Positions 42,100 through 51,885 of a DNA stretch of 64,000 nucleotides are shown here, piece after piece; position 1 is the first letter of the stretch; every line of letters starts with the position of its first letter. The stretch comes from Rhizobium sp. NZLR1 (GTDB taxonomy: Bacteria; Pseudomonadota; Alphaproteobacteria; Rhizobiales; Rhizobiaceae). The notes under the pieces were generated by a model. The model saw nothing but the letters and a program-made list of their open reading frames with translations, was not told where the DNA came from and ran no database searches. The stretch spans positions 428,935 through 492,934 of the forward strand of contig NZ_CP071634.1 in the NCBI RefSeq assembly GCF_017357385.1, written 5' to 3'. The position numbers and the translations under genes are program-made.

Positions 42100-44052
42100 T
42101 CAGGGAAGACCGGCGAGTTGCAGGCCTTTTATCAGCGGTTCGGTGAAGGCGGGATCGCGATCGGGGACGAAATGACGGATGTCCTCGCTGCGAAAATCGG
42201 GGAAGTTTTCCAGCACCGTCCGGGCATAGTTCTCGGCCTTGCCCTTGTCGCCCGCCATCGCATGCGAGGCGGCAAGCAGTCTCGCCGTCGCCTGTTTGGT
42301 CTTCACCGGTTCCAGCGCCTCGATCGCCTTTTCATACTCTTCGCGCATGAAGTGGATGCCGCCGAGGTTCCAGTAATAATAGTCCGGCGGCAGTGGATTG
42401 AGCTTGAAGGCCGCGCGGCTGAGCTCCAGCGCCCGGTCGAAATCGCCGTCATGGGAAAGCGCGTCGGCAAAATCGGCGAGGATGTCGGCATCGTTGGGAT
42501 TGAGATCCTGGGCCTGCTGGAAATATTCCAGACTTTCGTCGAAGCGGCGGCGATAAAGCGCCACAAAGCCAAGCTCGCGGTAGGCCCGGCCGCTGTTCGG
42601 GTCGGACTGCTGCGCAAGGCGGGCGGCACCGTTGGCCTCATCGAGCAGTTCCTTGTCGCGCATGCCGCGGATCAGCCATTCCATGCCGAGTGCGCGTGAC
42701 ACGCCGGCATGGGCGGCCGAGAAATGCTCATAACGATTGAGCGAGGATTTGAACCATTTGCGCGCCTGGCGCAGATGCTGCAGGTCGGTATGGGCGATCA
42801 GCCGCTTGCCTTCGAGATAGAGACGATAGGCAGAGGCCGGCGCCTCGCCAATTGGCATCGCCAATTCGTGGCGCTCGATCGTGTCGGCGAGCGAGGAGAC
42901 GATCCGCCGCGTCAGATGGGTGAAGGACTCGCTGATCTTCTGCATGACCAGCGGCAGTTCGATGGCCCAGATCACCTCCGACGTCGTCGTCCGGGTCAGC
43001 CGGCAAGTCGCAAAGACATCCTCGTCGCGGCCCTGAATGGTGACGTAGACCGCATAGTCGAAGCTGAGGTCGAGCGGGCCGGGCACGGCACGCGCGGGAT
43101 CGATCGAGCGGCTGAGGATCTCCAGGCTCGTATGCGCCGCAATCACCTTGAAGCCGCGCTGCTGGCTGAGGCCGATGGTGACGTCTTCGAGAAGCGCCCT
43201 GCCGACGCGCTCCATCAGCGGATCGGTGAAGATGCTTTCCGGCGGCAGGATGATGATGCGCGGCTGGCCAAGCAGATCGGCAAACATTCCCGGCGCCGAT
43301 GGGCGCTCCGGCACTGCCGCTTGTGCTGCCGGGATCAGGCCGAGTTCGCGGGCGAGCGCTGTGGTGCTTTCCTCCGGCTCGGTGTCGAAGTCGTCCTTCA
43401 GCTGGCTCTTGCACTTCAGATAGGCCTGGCGGGCCGCAGCCGGATCGTTCATCCTGACATGGGTGCGCATCAAGGCGCGATAGGCCGTCTCACTGGCAGG
43501 ATCGAGTTCCAGCAGGCGCTTGGCAAGTGCGACCTGCTCCTCGTCCGACCTGTCTTCCGACGTCTCGATCAGCCGGGTGAGATGGGCGGAGCGCAATTCG
43601 TCGATACGCTGGCGCTCAAAGGTCAGCCAGTCCTCGGCGCCCTGCGTCGGCGATTTGGCGCCTTCCAGCAATTCGCCGTTCAGCATATCGCTGTCTTCGG
43701 GGGCGAGCGGCGCTTTCTGCTTCAGGAGATGAACGTCGACCTCCCAGCCGTCCGCAAGCCCGATATGGGTTCGGGTTGCGGCAAGCAGCGGCGGAAGGTC
43801 GGCGGGAATGCTCTGTTCGATACGCGACAGCAGCTGGCGCAGGCTGCCGGCACGCTTTTCCGGCAGTTCCGATTGCCAGAGCTGTCGCCTGACGGTTTCG
43901 CGGTCCAGTTCGAGATTGGCTTCGGCGGCGAGCATGGCGAGGAGAAAATAAGACTTCTCCGGCAAGGGGAGTTCCCTCCCCGCTGCCAGCAGCCTCGGTC
44001 TTCCGAGCAGGCACAGCCTGTTCGTCGACATCTGTCCGGATGTCCGTTGCAT
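42100..44052 (-). CDS. SARP/BTAD-type regulator with C-terminal TPR repeats
   Basis: About 650 residues. The start is taken as the ATG at 44052, though GTG 44064 or ATG 44031 are possible. N-terminal OmpR-like winged helix (CLLGRPRLLAAGRELPLPEK, YFLLAMLAA, RQLWQSELPEKRAGSLRQLL) followed by a bacterial transcriptional activation domain (SETAYRALMRTHVRMNDPAA, ARQAYLKCKSQL). The middle resembles adenylate-cyclase-associated or TolB-like regions (RALLEDVTIGLSQQRGF). TPRs fill residues about 440-640 (AYRELGFVALYRRRFDESLE). SARPs activate secondary-metabolite genes; this one lies 103 bp upstream of the peptide/YcaO/TfuA genes on the same strand and is its likely activator. Confidence 0.88.
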   Translation of the reverse strand: MQRTSGQMSTNRLCLLGRPRLLAAGRELPLPEKSYFLLAMLAAEANLELDRETVRRQLWQSELPEKRAGSLRQLLSRIEQSIPADLPPLLAATRTHIGLADGWEVDVHLLKQKAPLAPEDSDMLNGELLEGAKSPTQGAEDWLTFERQRIDELRSAHLTRLIETSEDRSDEEQVALAKRLLELDPASETAYRALMRTHVRMNDPAAARQAYLKCKSQLKDDFDTEPEESTTALARELGLIPAAQAAVPERPSAPGMFADLLGQPRIIILPPESIFTDPLMERVGRALLEDVTIGLSQQRGFKVIAAHTSLEILSRSIDPARAVPGPLDLSFDYAVYVTIQGRDEDVFATCRLTRTTTSEVIWAIELPLVMQKISESFTHLTRRIVSSLADTIERHELAMPIGEAPASAYRLYLEGKRLIAHTDLQHLRQARKWFKSSLNRYEHFSAAHAGVSRALGMEWLIRGMRDKELLDEANGAARLAQQSDPNSGRAYRELGFVALYRRRFDESLEYFQQAQDLNPNDADILADFADALSHDGDFDRALELSRAAFKLNPLPPDYYYWNLGGIHFMREEYEKAIEALEPVKTKQATARLLAASHAMAGDKGKAENYARTVLENFPDFRSEDIRHFVPDRDPAFTEPLIKGLQLAGLP

Positions 44053-44261
44053 CCCGGTTCTCACCCCTGAAAGCCAAGGCGCGCAAACGCAGCCGCCGCA
44101 GAAATGATGTTAGAACTATAAGAGCGCCGCGCATAGCGGTAAAAGAAGAAGTTTCAGCGAATATTTGCATTTTCACGTGTCGCTCGCCGAGAAGATGCTT
44201 TGCCGATATTTTCCATGAGAGACGATTCGCGTGCCGATGCGGCACTGTCACCAAATATATT

Positions 44262-45281
44262 TCAATATGGAGTCGGCCTGCCACTGATTTTGTAAGGCGC
44301 TTGTTCGGCCCCTTTGACACCGAAGCGCTGTCGATAGTCACCGGGAGAAAGACCTGTAATTTTGCCGAAAACTTTACGAAAAGCGCTCGGATCGTTGTAA
44401 CCGACCTCCCACGCGATCTTTTCGACAGGCAGCTTGCCGAACTGCAGAAGCTCGCGTGCCTTGCCGACGCGAAGCCGCTGGATGTAATCCCCCGTTGTGA
44501 GTCCCGTCGCTTTTTGGAAGCGACGAATGAACGTCCGCCGCTCAAGTCCTGCTTGAGCGGACAAAGCGGCAAGACTCATCTCCTTGCCATCATGCGCCTG
44601 AAGCCAATGTTGAACCCTCAAAATAGCCAGGTCTCCGTGATCGAGCCTGGGTGAAAAGGCGCTGTAGTTCCTTTGCTCGCGCCCCGGGGGGTCAATCACA
44701 AATGCGCGCGCTGTGTTGATCATGATGGATGGGCCGAGAAAACGGTCGACAAGTCTGAGGGTCAGGTCGATCCATGACATGGCGCCGCCTGCCGTTATCA
44801 AATCACCGTCATCGATGATGAGCCGATCAGTATCGACGACAACTTTCGGGAACCGCAATCGGAATTCCTCTTCATAAGCCCAATGCGTGGTTGCGGTTCG
44901 ACCGGTCAGCAATCCGGTCTCTGCAAGTAGGAAGGCCCCTTTGCACACTGAGGCAAGGCAGGTGCCTTGCGCGTGAAGCGCATGCAGCCATTTGGAATAT
45001 TCACTCGCAGTCTCTTTCGAAGCAAGCTCTCCTAAACCGGGTGGGATAACGAGGACGCTCGGGGCGTTCTCTTTCCCGGGCGAGGTGTCGAAAATGCACG
45101 TTGGAATGCCGTCGTTCGGCTCTTTTTGCCAATGCGTGATCCTTAGCGAAGGCATTTTGCCATCGGTTTGCAGTCTGGTTTGTCTCTCAGCGTAAGTCAG
45201 GAGGTCGGTCATGCCCAGGACTGCCGCCGCCTGCGAGCCTGGATAGACCAGGATACCGATTTCTGTCGGAAACTGTCTCAT
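44262..45281 (-). CDS. GlxA-type AraC-family regulator (DJ-1/PfpI + HTH)
   Basis: 339 residues from the ATG at 45281 (MRQFPTEIGILVYPGSQAAA). N-terminal amidotransferase-like DJ-1/PfpI domain with Cys in LASVCKGAFLLAE, C-terminal AraC HTH pair (LSAQAGLERRTFIRRFQKAT, IAWEVGYNDPSAFRKVFGKI). Divergent from the isochorismatase-like gene 96 bp away, which it probably controls. Confidence 0.92.
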   Translation of the reverse strand: MRQFPTEIGILVYPGSQAAAVLGMTDLLTYAERQTRLQTDGKMPSLRITHWQKEPNDGIPTCIFDTSPGKENAPSVLVIPPGLGELASKETASEYSKWLHALHAQGTCLASVCKGAFLLAETGLLTGRTATTHWAYEEEFRLRFPKVVVDTDRLIIDDGDLITAGGAMSWIDLTLRLVDRFLGPSIMINTARAFVIDPPGREQRNYSAFSPRLDHGDLAILRVQHWLQAHDGKEMSLAALSAQAGLERRTFIRRFQKATGLTTGDYIQRLRVGKARELLQFGKLPVEKIAWEVGYNDPSAFRKVFGKITGLSPGDYRQRFGVKGAEQAPYKISGRPTPY

Positions 45282-45377
45282 GGCAATATCACCCCGAACT
45301 TTGTCGATATCGCCACTCCTATCACAAGGGAAAAGCGGATATCCAGGGCACCTGACGAATTGAAAAGGAACAATCAC

Positions 45378-45923
45378 ATGAGCAAGCGTGCAATCATCGC
45401 CATCGACCTTCAGAAGGATTATCTGTCATCGGGAAAACACGCTCTTGTCGGAATTGATCAGGCAACTGCCAATGCAGTCAAAGTGTTAGACGCCGCACGC
45501 GCATCCGGGGACAGGGTGATCCATATACGCCACGAAGGCAAAGCCGATGCTCCGTTTTTTGCGAGGGGCACAACGGGTGTCGATTTCATACCAGCCGTTG
45601 AACCAAAGAGCGGTGAAACCGTCATCACAAAGCACTATCCGAACTCATTCCGGGAAACGGACCTGAAGCAGCAGCTGGACGCAGAAGGTATCCAGGAGGT
45701 CGTGCTGGTCGGCGCGATGAGCCATATGTGCATCGATGCCACCAGCCGTGCGTCTGTTGATTACGGCTATGACACCATCATCGTCCATGACGCCTGCGCC
45801 ACCCGTGATCTCAGTTTTGATGGCCAGCTCATCTCGGCCGCGCAGGTTCATGCCGCATATATGGGCGCGCTTGCTGCTGGCTACGGTAAGGTCCTTGCCG
45901 TGAGCGAACTCCTGTCAGCTTAA
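45378..45923 (+). CDS. Isochorismatase-like cysteine hydrolase
   Basis: 181 residues. The start at 45378 has AAAAGGAA upstream; the longer open frame to 45168 lies inside the opposite regulator gene. Catalytic Asp10 (AIDLQKDYL), Lys85 (VITKHYPNSF) and Cys118 (GAMSHMCIDATSR) form the family triad. It hydrolyses an amide, imide or similar bond (nicotinamidase, N-carbamoyl or isochorismate type); proximity to nad genes hints at nicotinamide-like chemistry but the sequence is closer to general cysteine hydrolases. Confidence 0.88.
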   Translation: MSKRAIIAIDLQKDYLSSGKHALVGIDQATANAVKVLDAARASGDRVIHIRHEGKADAPFFARGTTGVDFIPAVEPKSGETVITKHYPNSFRETDLKQQLDAEGIQEVVLVGAMSHMCIDATSRASVDYGYDTIIVHDACATRDLSFDGQLISAAQVHAAYMGALAAGYGKVLAVSELLSA

Positions 45924-46128
45924 TGTGCGTCGACGAAGGACATCGGCGCTGACGATCGCGTTGTCGAGAGTGCTGCCCGCGTCCGCCCCGATGCGGCCAT
46001 GCTCTTGCAACCGCGAGGTAGATGGCGCCCGAAAGACCTGACACGGATCAAGGCACTCGATAGTTTACACCTTCAACCGAAAGTGGGACTGCGGCTGCAG
46101 CTGGACAAAGCCGCCGATCGTCTCTGCT

Positions 46129-46515
46129 TTATCGAAGGTGGCAAACCGCCTCGATGTTGTAGCCGTCAGGGTCGAGGACGAAGGCAGCATAGTAATCTGC
46201 ATGATAATGCGGGCGCAGTCCGGGCGGACCATTGTCCGTCCCCCCGGCGGACAGAGAGGCATTGTAAAAAGCGTCCACCACAGCACGACTTTCTGCAGCG
46301 AAGGCGATATGGACGCGGGGATGATGCAGTTCGACTCGGGAAATCCAGAAATCACCGCCCGGATCCAAGCTGCGGCCAAAACCTTCTGCTACACCGAAGC
46401 CGGCAGCAACACCCAGATCTTTGAGCAACCTGTAGCCGAGCGGCATAAGAGCGGCGGTGTAAAATACTTGGGAGCGCGCGAAATCGCTCACGGTGATTCC
46501 GGTGTGATCGATCAC
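46129..46515 (-). CDS. VOC-family (glyoxalase/bleomycin-resistance-like) protein
   Basis: 128 residues, one vicinal-oxygen-chelate unit with likely metal ligands His4 (IDHTGITVSDF), a central His (RVHIAF) and Glu near the end (DPDGYNIEAVCH). Typical small lyase or dioxygenase-like protein of unknown substrate. The 205 bp between it and the isochorismatase-like gene contain no feature I can support. Confidence 0.87.
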   Translation of the reverse strand: MIDHTGITVSDFARSQVFYTAALMPLGYRLLKDLGVAAGFGVAEGFGRSLDPGGDFWISRVELHHPRVHIAFAAESRAVVDAFYNASLSAGGTDNGPPGLRPHYHADYYAAFVLDPDGYNIEAVCHLR

Positions 46516-46601
46516 GTAAACCTCCGATTTGCGAAACGTTCTTTGTTTGTTCTATATCGGCATCCGATTTCGCGCAACTGCTATTTATGGTGTCATGATC
46601 G

Positions 46602-47465
46602 TCAGTTCACCGCCGCCCCGACGAAATCGAGCCCGATATCCAGTACCGGCGCGCTGTGCGTCAGCCAGCCGACGGAGATGAGGTCGACGCCGGAAGCCGC
46701 GATTGCGGCAGCCGTTGCCGGCGTGACCCGGCCGGAGGCCTCGGTGATCGCCCGGCCGGCGACGATGCCGACGGCGTCGCGCAGTTGAGCGGGCGTCATA
46801 TTGTCGAGCAGAACGGCGTCGACGCCAGTCTCCATCGCTTCGCGCAGCTGGTCGAGAGTGTCTACTTCGACCTCGATCTTCACCAGATGGCCGACGCCGG
46901 CTCGCGCCCGGCGGATCGCCTCGGTGACGCCGCCGGCAATGGCGACGTGATTGTCCTTTATGAGCACCGCGTCATAGAGCGCGAAACGGTGGTTCATGCC
47001 GCCGCCGGCCCGCACCGCATATTTCTCCAGCGCCCGGAGCCCCGGCGTCGTCTTGCGCGTGCAGGCGACGGAGGCTTTGGTGTCGCGGATGGCGCCGGCA
47101 ATCTCTGCCGTCACCGTCGCAATGCCGGAGAGATGGCCGAGGAAATTCAGCGCAGTGCGCTCAGCCGTCAGCAGGCCGCGTGAGGGACCTTCGATGGTGG
47201 CGATCACGTCGCCCGGCTTGACCGCATCGCCGTCCTGGAGCTGGCGGCGCATGACGATCTCCGGATCGACGAGAGTGAAAGCGAGTTCGGCCGCATCGAG
47301 ACCGGCGATTACGCCCGGCTGGCGGGCGGCCATCACCACCGTCGAGCGATGATCGTGGGGGATGACCGACGCCGAGGTGATGTCGCCGGCAAGACCGAGA
47401 TCTTCGAGCAGGGCCGCCCGGACCAAGGGTTCGACGATCAGGCGCTGAAGCGGAACGAGGCTCAT
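46602..47465 (-). CDS. nadC: Nicotinate-nucleotide pyrophosphorylase (carboxylating)
   Basis: 287 residues from the ATG at 47465, one base after the nadB stop (TGAGATG). Quinolinate-binding residues in CTRKTTPGLRALEKYAVRAG and GGGMNHRFALYDAVLIKDNH, ending LISVGWLTHSAPVLDIGLDF. Converts quinolinate and PRPP to nicotinate mononucleotide. Last gene of the nadABC operon. Confidence 0.96.
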   Translation of the reverse strand: MSLVPLQRLIVEPLVRAALLEDLGLAGDITSASVIPHDHRSTVVMAARQPGVIAGLDAAELAFTLVDPEIVMRRQLQDGDAVKPGDVIATIEGPSRGLLTAERTALNFLGHLSGIATVTAEIAGAIRDTKASVACTRKTTPGLRALEKYAVRAGGGMNHRFALYDAVLIKDNHVAIAGGVTEAIRRARAGVGHLVKIEVEVDTLDQLREAMETGVDAVLLDNMTPAQLRDAVGIVAGRAITEASGRVTPATAAAIAASGVDLISVGWLTHSAPVLDIGLDFVGAAVN

Positions 47466-47466
47466 C

Positions 47467-49008
47467 TCAGGCACTCCTGGCAAGGGCATAGGGCGGGGTC
47501 GCACGGGCGATCCCCAGCGCTTGGGAAAGGCGCATGCGGCACCGGTCGGCAGCGCCGAGCTTCAGCGGAAAATCGGTGCGGGCATGGGCGCCGCGCGATT
47601 CCATCCGCAGGCTGGCAAAGACGGCGATCAGCAGCGCGACGGTTCCAGGATCGGCGGCAGGGCCGTCGCTTTCGGCAAGCGGCAGCAAGGCGGCGATCGC
47701 GCCCTCAACGGCGCCGGCATTGCGCAGCACGCCGAGATGGCGCGAGACGATCGGCCGGACGAGCGATGCATCGGCCGGCACCGGCAGCTCCTCGGCGAGG
47801 ACGGTGCTGGTCCCCCGTGCCGGCAATCCCGATATGTCGCGCGCTGCCCGCATGCCCATCACCGCCGCCTCCAGCAGCGAATTGCTGGCGAGCCGGTTGG
47901 CGCCGTGCAGGCCGGTCGAGGCCGCCTCTCCGGCGACCCAGAGACCGGACACCGAACTGCGGCCATTGGCGTCGGTGGCAACGCCGCCCATGTGATAGTG
48001 AACGGCCGGGCGCACCGGAATGAGGTCTTTCGCCGGATCGATGCCGGCCTCGCCGCAAAGGGTCGAGATGACGGGAAAGCGTGCGGCAAACCGGCTGCCG
48101 AGCGCATCGCGGGCGTCGAGGAAGACTTTGCCGCCGCGGGCGATTTCGGCGCTGATGGCGCGCGCCACCACGTCGCGCGGCGCAAGCTCGGCGCCTGATA
48201 TGCGGACCATGAACCGATCTCCGCGTTCGTTGACGAGCACGGCCCCCTCGCCTCGCACCGCCTCGCTGACGAGCGCCAAGGGCCTGCGGCTGGAATTGAG
48301 CGCCGTCGGATGGAACTGGACGAATTCCATATCGGCGAGTTCAGCACCTGCCCTGGCCGCCAGCGCGATGCCCTGGCCGAAATTGCCCATCGGATTGGTG
48401 GTCGCGTCGTAAAGCCCACCGATGCCACCAGTGGCGAGCACCACCTTCGACGTCGGCAGGATGACCGCCCCCCTCGCGGTCGCGCAGAGCAGGCCGGCCA
48501 CCTGCTCGCCGTCCATCAATATCCGCCGCGCCTCGAAGCCTTCGAGCACGGTGATGGCAGGCGTCTGCATCACCGCCCGCACCAGCGCGGCGACGATCGC
48601 CGCACCCGAGCCGTCGCCTTCGACATGGACGATGCGGCGGCGGCTATGGGCGGCCTCCAGCCCTAGCGAGAGTTCGCCGGCGGCATTCCTGTCGAAACGC
48701 ACCCCGGCTTGTTCCAGCGCGGCGATCGCTGCCGGCGCCTCGACAATAATGCCGGCGGCCACGGCCGGATCGCAGAGCCCGTCGCCGGCGACAAGCGTGT
48801 CGGCAAGGTGCAGCGCCGCGCTGTCGTCGGCGCCCATGCTGGCGGCGATGCCGCCCTGTGCCCAGGCGCTCGACGTTTCCGCGCCAAGGGCGGCACGGGT
48901 GACGATGACGGAAGGTTCAGGCGCCAGCGTCAATGCGGTCATCAGCCCGGCAAGGCCACTGCCGACGATCACCGTGCGTCCGGCAAGATGGTCGAAAACC
49001 TCGGTCAT
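47467..49008 (-). CDS. nadB: L-aspartate oxidase
   Basis: 513 residues. FAD site [16 protein letters not shown], substrate loop [38 protein letters not shown] and [20 protein letters not shown], all typical of NadB. Oxidises L-aspartate to iminoaspartate for NadA. Its ATG overlaps the nadA stop by 4 bp. Confidence 0.96.
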   Translation of the reverse strand: MTEVFDHLAGRTVIVGSGLAGLMTALTLAPEPSVIVTRAALGAETSSAWAQGGIAASMGADDSAALHLADTLVAGDGLCDPAVAAGIIVEAPAAIAALEQAGVRFDRNAAGELSLGLEAAHSRRRIVHVEGDGSGAAIVAALVRAVMQTPAITVLEGFEARRILMDGEQVAGLLCATARGAVILPTSKVVLATGGIGGLYDATTNPMGNFGQGIALAARAGAELADMEFVQFHPTALNSSRRPLALVSEAVRGEGAVLVNERGDRFMVRISGAELAPRDVVARAISAEIARGGKVFLDARDALGSRFAARFPVISTLCGEAGIDPAKDLIPVRPAVHYHMGGVATDANGRSSVSGLWVAGEAASTGLHGANRLASNSLLEAAVMGMRAARDISGLPARGTSTVLAEELPVPADASLVRPIVSRHLGVLRNAGAVEGAIAALLPLAESDGPAADPGTVALLIAVFASLRMESRGAHARTDFPLKLGAADRCRMRLSQALGIARATPPYALARSA

Positions 49009-49976
49009 ATCGCCAGCATCCTCTCGACGGCGCGGCGCGCGGCCACCGCAATCGCCGGATCGACCGTCACCTCGTGGCGGTTTTCCTCAAGGGCGGCGCG
49101 GATATTGCCAAGCGTGATCCGCTTCATATGCGGGCAGAGATTGCAGGGGCGAATGAACTCGACGTCGGGATGATGCACGGCGACATTGTCGCTCATCGAG
49201 CATTCGGTGAGCAGCACGACGCGGGCCGGCTTTCGGCTGCCGACATAGTCCGACATCACCGCGGTCGAGCCGGCGAAATCCGCTTCGGCCACGACCTCGG
49301 GCGGGCATTCGGGATGGGCGAGCACCGTCACGCCGGGATGGTTTTCGCGCAGCTGGCGCACGTCTTCTGCAGTGAAGAGTTCATGCACCTCGCAATGGCC
49401 GTGCCAGGCGATGATCTCGACGTCAGTCTCGCGGGCGACGTTGCGCGCCAGATATTCGTCCGGGATCATCAGCACCTTCGGCACGCCGAGCGATTCCACC
49501 ACCTGTTTGGCATTGCCCGAGGTGCAGCAGATGTCGGAGGCGGCCTTCACCGCGGCCGAGGTGTTGACATAGGTGATGATGGGCACGCCGGGATGGGCCT
49601 GGCGCAAGAGGGCGATATCCTCTGGCGTGATCGAATCCGCCAGCGAGCAGCCGGCGCCGAGATCCGGGATCAGCACGGTTTTCTCGGGGTTCAGCAGCTT
49701 GGCGGTCTCGGCCATGAAGTGCACGCCGGCCAGCACGATCACGTCCGCATCGACCTCGATCGCCTTGCGGGCGAGCGCCAGGCTGTCGCCGACGATATCC
49801 GCCACACCATGGAAGATCTCCGGGGTCTGATAATTGTGCGCCAGAATGACGGCGTTGCGGCGGCGCTTCAGCTCGAGGATGGCGTCGACGTCGTTTTCGA
49901 ACGACATCCATTCGGCTTTGGGAATGACGCGGCTGACGCGCTGGTAGAGCGAGGATGCGGAAACAGGGTGGTTCAT
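49005..49976 (-). CDS. nadA: Quinolinate synthase A
   Basis: 323 residues. [4Fe-4S] cysteines Cys110 ([10 protein letters not shown]), Cys195 (WHGHCEVHE) and Cys278/Cys281 ([11 protein letters not shown]); dihydroxyacetone-phosphate site motifs [11 protein letters not shown] and CSMSDN. AGGAG lies seven bases before the ATG. Condenses iminoaspartate with dihydroxyacetone phosphate. First gene of nadABC, with the NadQ palindrome just upstream. Confidence 0.96.
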   Translation of the reverse strand: MNHPVSASSLYQRVSRVIPKAEWMSFENDVDAILELKRRRNAVILAHNYQTPEIFHGVADIVGDSLALARKAIEVDADVIVLAGVHFMAETAKLLNPEKTVLIPDLGAGCSLADSITPEDIALLRQAHPGVPIITYVNTSAAVKAASDICCTSGNAKQVVESLGVPKVLMIPDEYLARNVARETDVEIIAWHGHCEVHELFTAEDVRQLRENHPGVTVLAHPECPPEVVAEADFAGSTAVMSDYVGSRKPARVVLLTECSMSDNVAVHHPDVEFIRPCNLCPHMKRITLGNIRAALEENRHEVTVDPAIAVAARRAVERMLAI

Positions 49977-49990
49977 GACCGGCTCCTAAT

Positions 49991-50009
49991 TATGCTCTAG
50001 TTGAGCATA
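49991..50009. promoter_or_regulatory. NadQ operator upstream of nadA
   Basis: TATGCTC-TAGTT-GAGCATA is a perfect 7-bp inverted repeat placed just upstream of the nadA ribosome-binding site. A further half-site GAGCATA lies at 50037-50043. It is positioned to block transcription of nadABC when NadQ is bound. Confidence 0.85.
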
Positions 50010-50045
50010 TCATAGGCAAATAGATATTCTCACGATGAGCATATG

Positions 50046-50975
50046 TCAATTGCGGGAGAGCGGTAATTTCGTTCCGGCCAGCGCGCGTTCTTCGAGCACC
50101 GTGTGGTGGAAGCGGAAGAGCTTGGCCGGCCGGCCGCCGGTTTCGCTTTCCGTGCCGCCGGTTTCCTCGACCAGTTCCTGCTGTTCGATCAGGCGGCGGA
50201 AATTCTGCTTGTGTAGCGTCAGACCCGCCAAGGCCTCGATGGTGCGCTGCAGCCGCAAGAGGGTAAAGCTGTCCGGCATCAGTTCGAAGACAACGGGGCG
50301 GTATTTGATCTTGGCGCGCAGCCTGGCGATCCCGGTCGCTAGAATGCGGCGGTGATCGGCAAACATCGCCCGGCCGAGATTGGCTTCGCCAGCACATCCG
50401 GCTTCGGAAACGAGCCCGGCTTCATAGAGCAATTCGTAGCGCTGCAAGGCGAGATCCTCATTCCAGCCGCCGCCGTCGAGGCCGAAGGTGAAATCGGCCC
50501 GGCGATGGCGATGGTCGCGCCGGGCCGGATCGGCATCGGCCCAGATCTTTAGACGCGCCATGATCTCGTCAAGCACGACTGGGCGGCCCTGCCGATGGTC
50601 TTCCCAGGGGAAGTATTCGTACCAGCCATGCCATCCCGGCCGGCCGGCACCCGACTGTTCGTTGACGAGGCCGAGATAGCTGATCGAGATCGTCCGCCCG
50701 CCCGGGATGTCGTTGTTGCGGTCGCGGTCGGCGAAGGTATAGAGCTGTTCGAGATAGCCGACGGGATGCTCGGTCTGCTCCTGCACCCATTCGCGCAGGC
50801 CCGATTGCAAGGTGCGATGGCCCATTTCGAAAGGGCCTGATGGCAGCGCATTGCCGGAGCGGATGGTCATCACGCGCGGCTCGTCCCCCGTCACCGCGAC
50901 GAGCACCGCAATCAATTCCGCATGCGCAAAGCCGATCGTCACAGGGGACCGAATACTCCGTTCCGAATGGGTCAT
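50046..50975 (-). CDS. nadQ: NadQ/NrtR-type NUDIX-HTH regulator of NAD synthesis
   Basis: About 309 residues from the ATG at 50975; the start is uncertain because no clear Shine-Dalgarno is seen and TTG (51023) or GTG (near 50940) are alternatives. N-terminal NUDIX-like domain (LIAVLVAVTGDEPRVMTI, YLEQLYTFADRDRN) without an intact catalytic NUDIX box, and a C-terminal winged helix (FTLLRLQRTIEALAGLTLHK, NFRRLIEQQELVEETGG). Upstream of nadA by 69 bp with the palindrome between them. Such proteins repress nad genes and sense NAD-type ligands. Confidence 0.9.
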   Translation of the reverse strand: MTHSERSIRSPVTIGFAHAELIAVLVAVTGDEPRVMTIRSGNALPSGPFEMGHRTLQSGLREWVQEQTEHPVGYLEQLYTFADRDRNNDIPGGRTISISYLGLVNEQSGAGRPGWHGWYEYFPWEDHRQGRPVVLDEIMARLKIWADADPARRDHRHRRADFTFGLDGGGWNEDLALQRYELLYEAGLVSEAGCAGEANLGRAMFADHRRILATGIARLRAKIKYRPVVFELMPDSFTLLRLQRTIEALAGLTLHKQNFRRLIEQQELVEETGGTESETGGRPAKLFRFHHTVLEERALAGTKLPLSRN

Positions 50976-51043
50976 TCCTGACACAGGCCGGGACGGAAGC
51001 CAATGGAGCGGAAGCGAAGGCAACGATCAGATCGGCATTGCCC

Positions 51044-51856
51044 TCAGCTATTTCCCGTCTCGCCGGCCAGCCCATCCAGGAAAATCTTCAGTTCCGCTTC
51101 GTCGATGCCGACGAGATGGCGTTTCTCCGGATAGGTGCCGGTTCGGACATCCTCGGCGAATTCGGTGAAGGCGGCGATGCGTTCGCGCTGCAGCCGGTCA
51201 TGTTCGGCGGCGAAGTCGCGATAGATCTTGGCATGGCGGGGATAGTGGTTGCGATTGGCGCCGAGCACGTCGTCGGCGAAGAGATATTGGGCGTCGCAGC
51301 CGCTGCCGGCGCCCATGGAGATCATCAACATCGAGGTGTTGCCGCTGATGGCGGCAGCGACGTCTCCCGGCACAACTTCGATTTCGGCGGCGAAGGCGCC
51401 GGCCTCTTCCAGCGCCTTGGTCTGCCGCCAGATCTCGGCCGCACTCGCCGCCGTCTTGCCGACGGCGCGAAAACCGCCGGTCCAGGTCGCCTTCGACGGG
51501 ATCAGCCCGAGATGGCCGCAGACCGGGATGCCCTCATCGCGCATGCGCCGGATCGTCTGCAGACTTGCAGCGCAATAGACCGCATCGCCGCCGGCCCTCA
51601 GCGCGGCGAAGGCCGCACGCAGATAATCTTCAGCCGAGACAAGATCGCCATATTCGAGCCCCGGAATGGCAAAGGGGGTGGGAGCGATTTCGCGAAAGAC
51701 CGGGCCGAGCAGCGAGGGCGGCACGGAGACGATGTCGATCCCCGCCTTTTCGGCAGCTTCCGCCTCTTCCAGCGAGGTGACGCGCAGCATGGTGAGCTGG
51801 CGCTTGCCCTTTTCGGCAAGCAGATCGGCGACCGTCGCGCGCTTATGTTTCTTCAT
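51044..51856 (-). CDS. panB: 3-methyl-2-oxobutanoate hydroxymethyltransferase homologue
   Basis: 270 residues from the ATG at 51856. TIM barrel with PanB motifs: GIDIVSVPPSLLG, CGHLGLIPSKATWTGGFRAV, AAEIEVVPGDVAAAI. The canonical PanB sequence (for example HLGLxPQSxHxLGGY) is altered here, so this is a diverged paralogue. No panC neighbour. It lies 29 bp after a MocF-like reductase in the same direction and could be part of that operon. True PanB transfers a hydroxymethyl group from methylene-tetrahydrofolate. Confidence 0.75.
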   Translation of the reverse strand: MKKHKRATVADLLAEKGKRQLTMLRVTSLEEAEAAEKAGIDIVSVPPSLLGPVFREIAPTPFAIPGLEYGDLVSAEDYLRAAFAALRAGGDAVYCAASLQTIRRMRDEGIPVCGHLGLIPSKATWTGGFRAVGKTAASAAEIWRQTKALEEAGAFAAEIEVVPGDVAAAISGNTSMLMISMGAGSGCDAQYLFADDVLGANRNHYPRHAKIYRDFAAEHDRLQRERIAAFTEFAEDVRTGTYPEKRHLVGIDEAELKIFLDGLAGETGNS

Positions 51857-51885
51857 CGTCAATTCCTTTGAAAATATCGGGAGGC

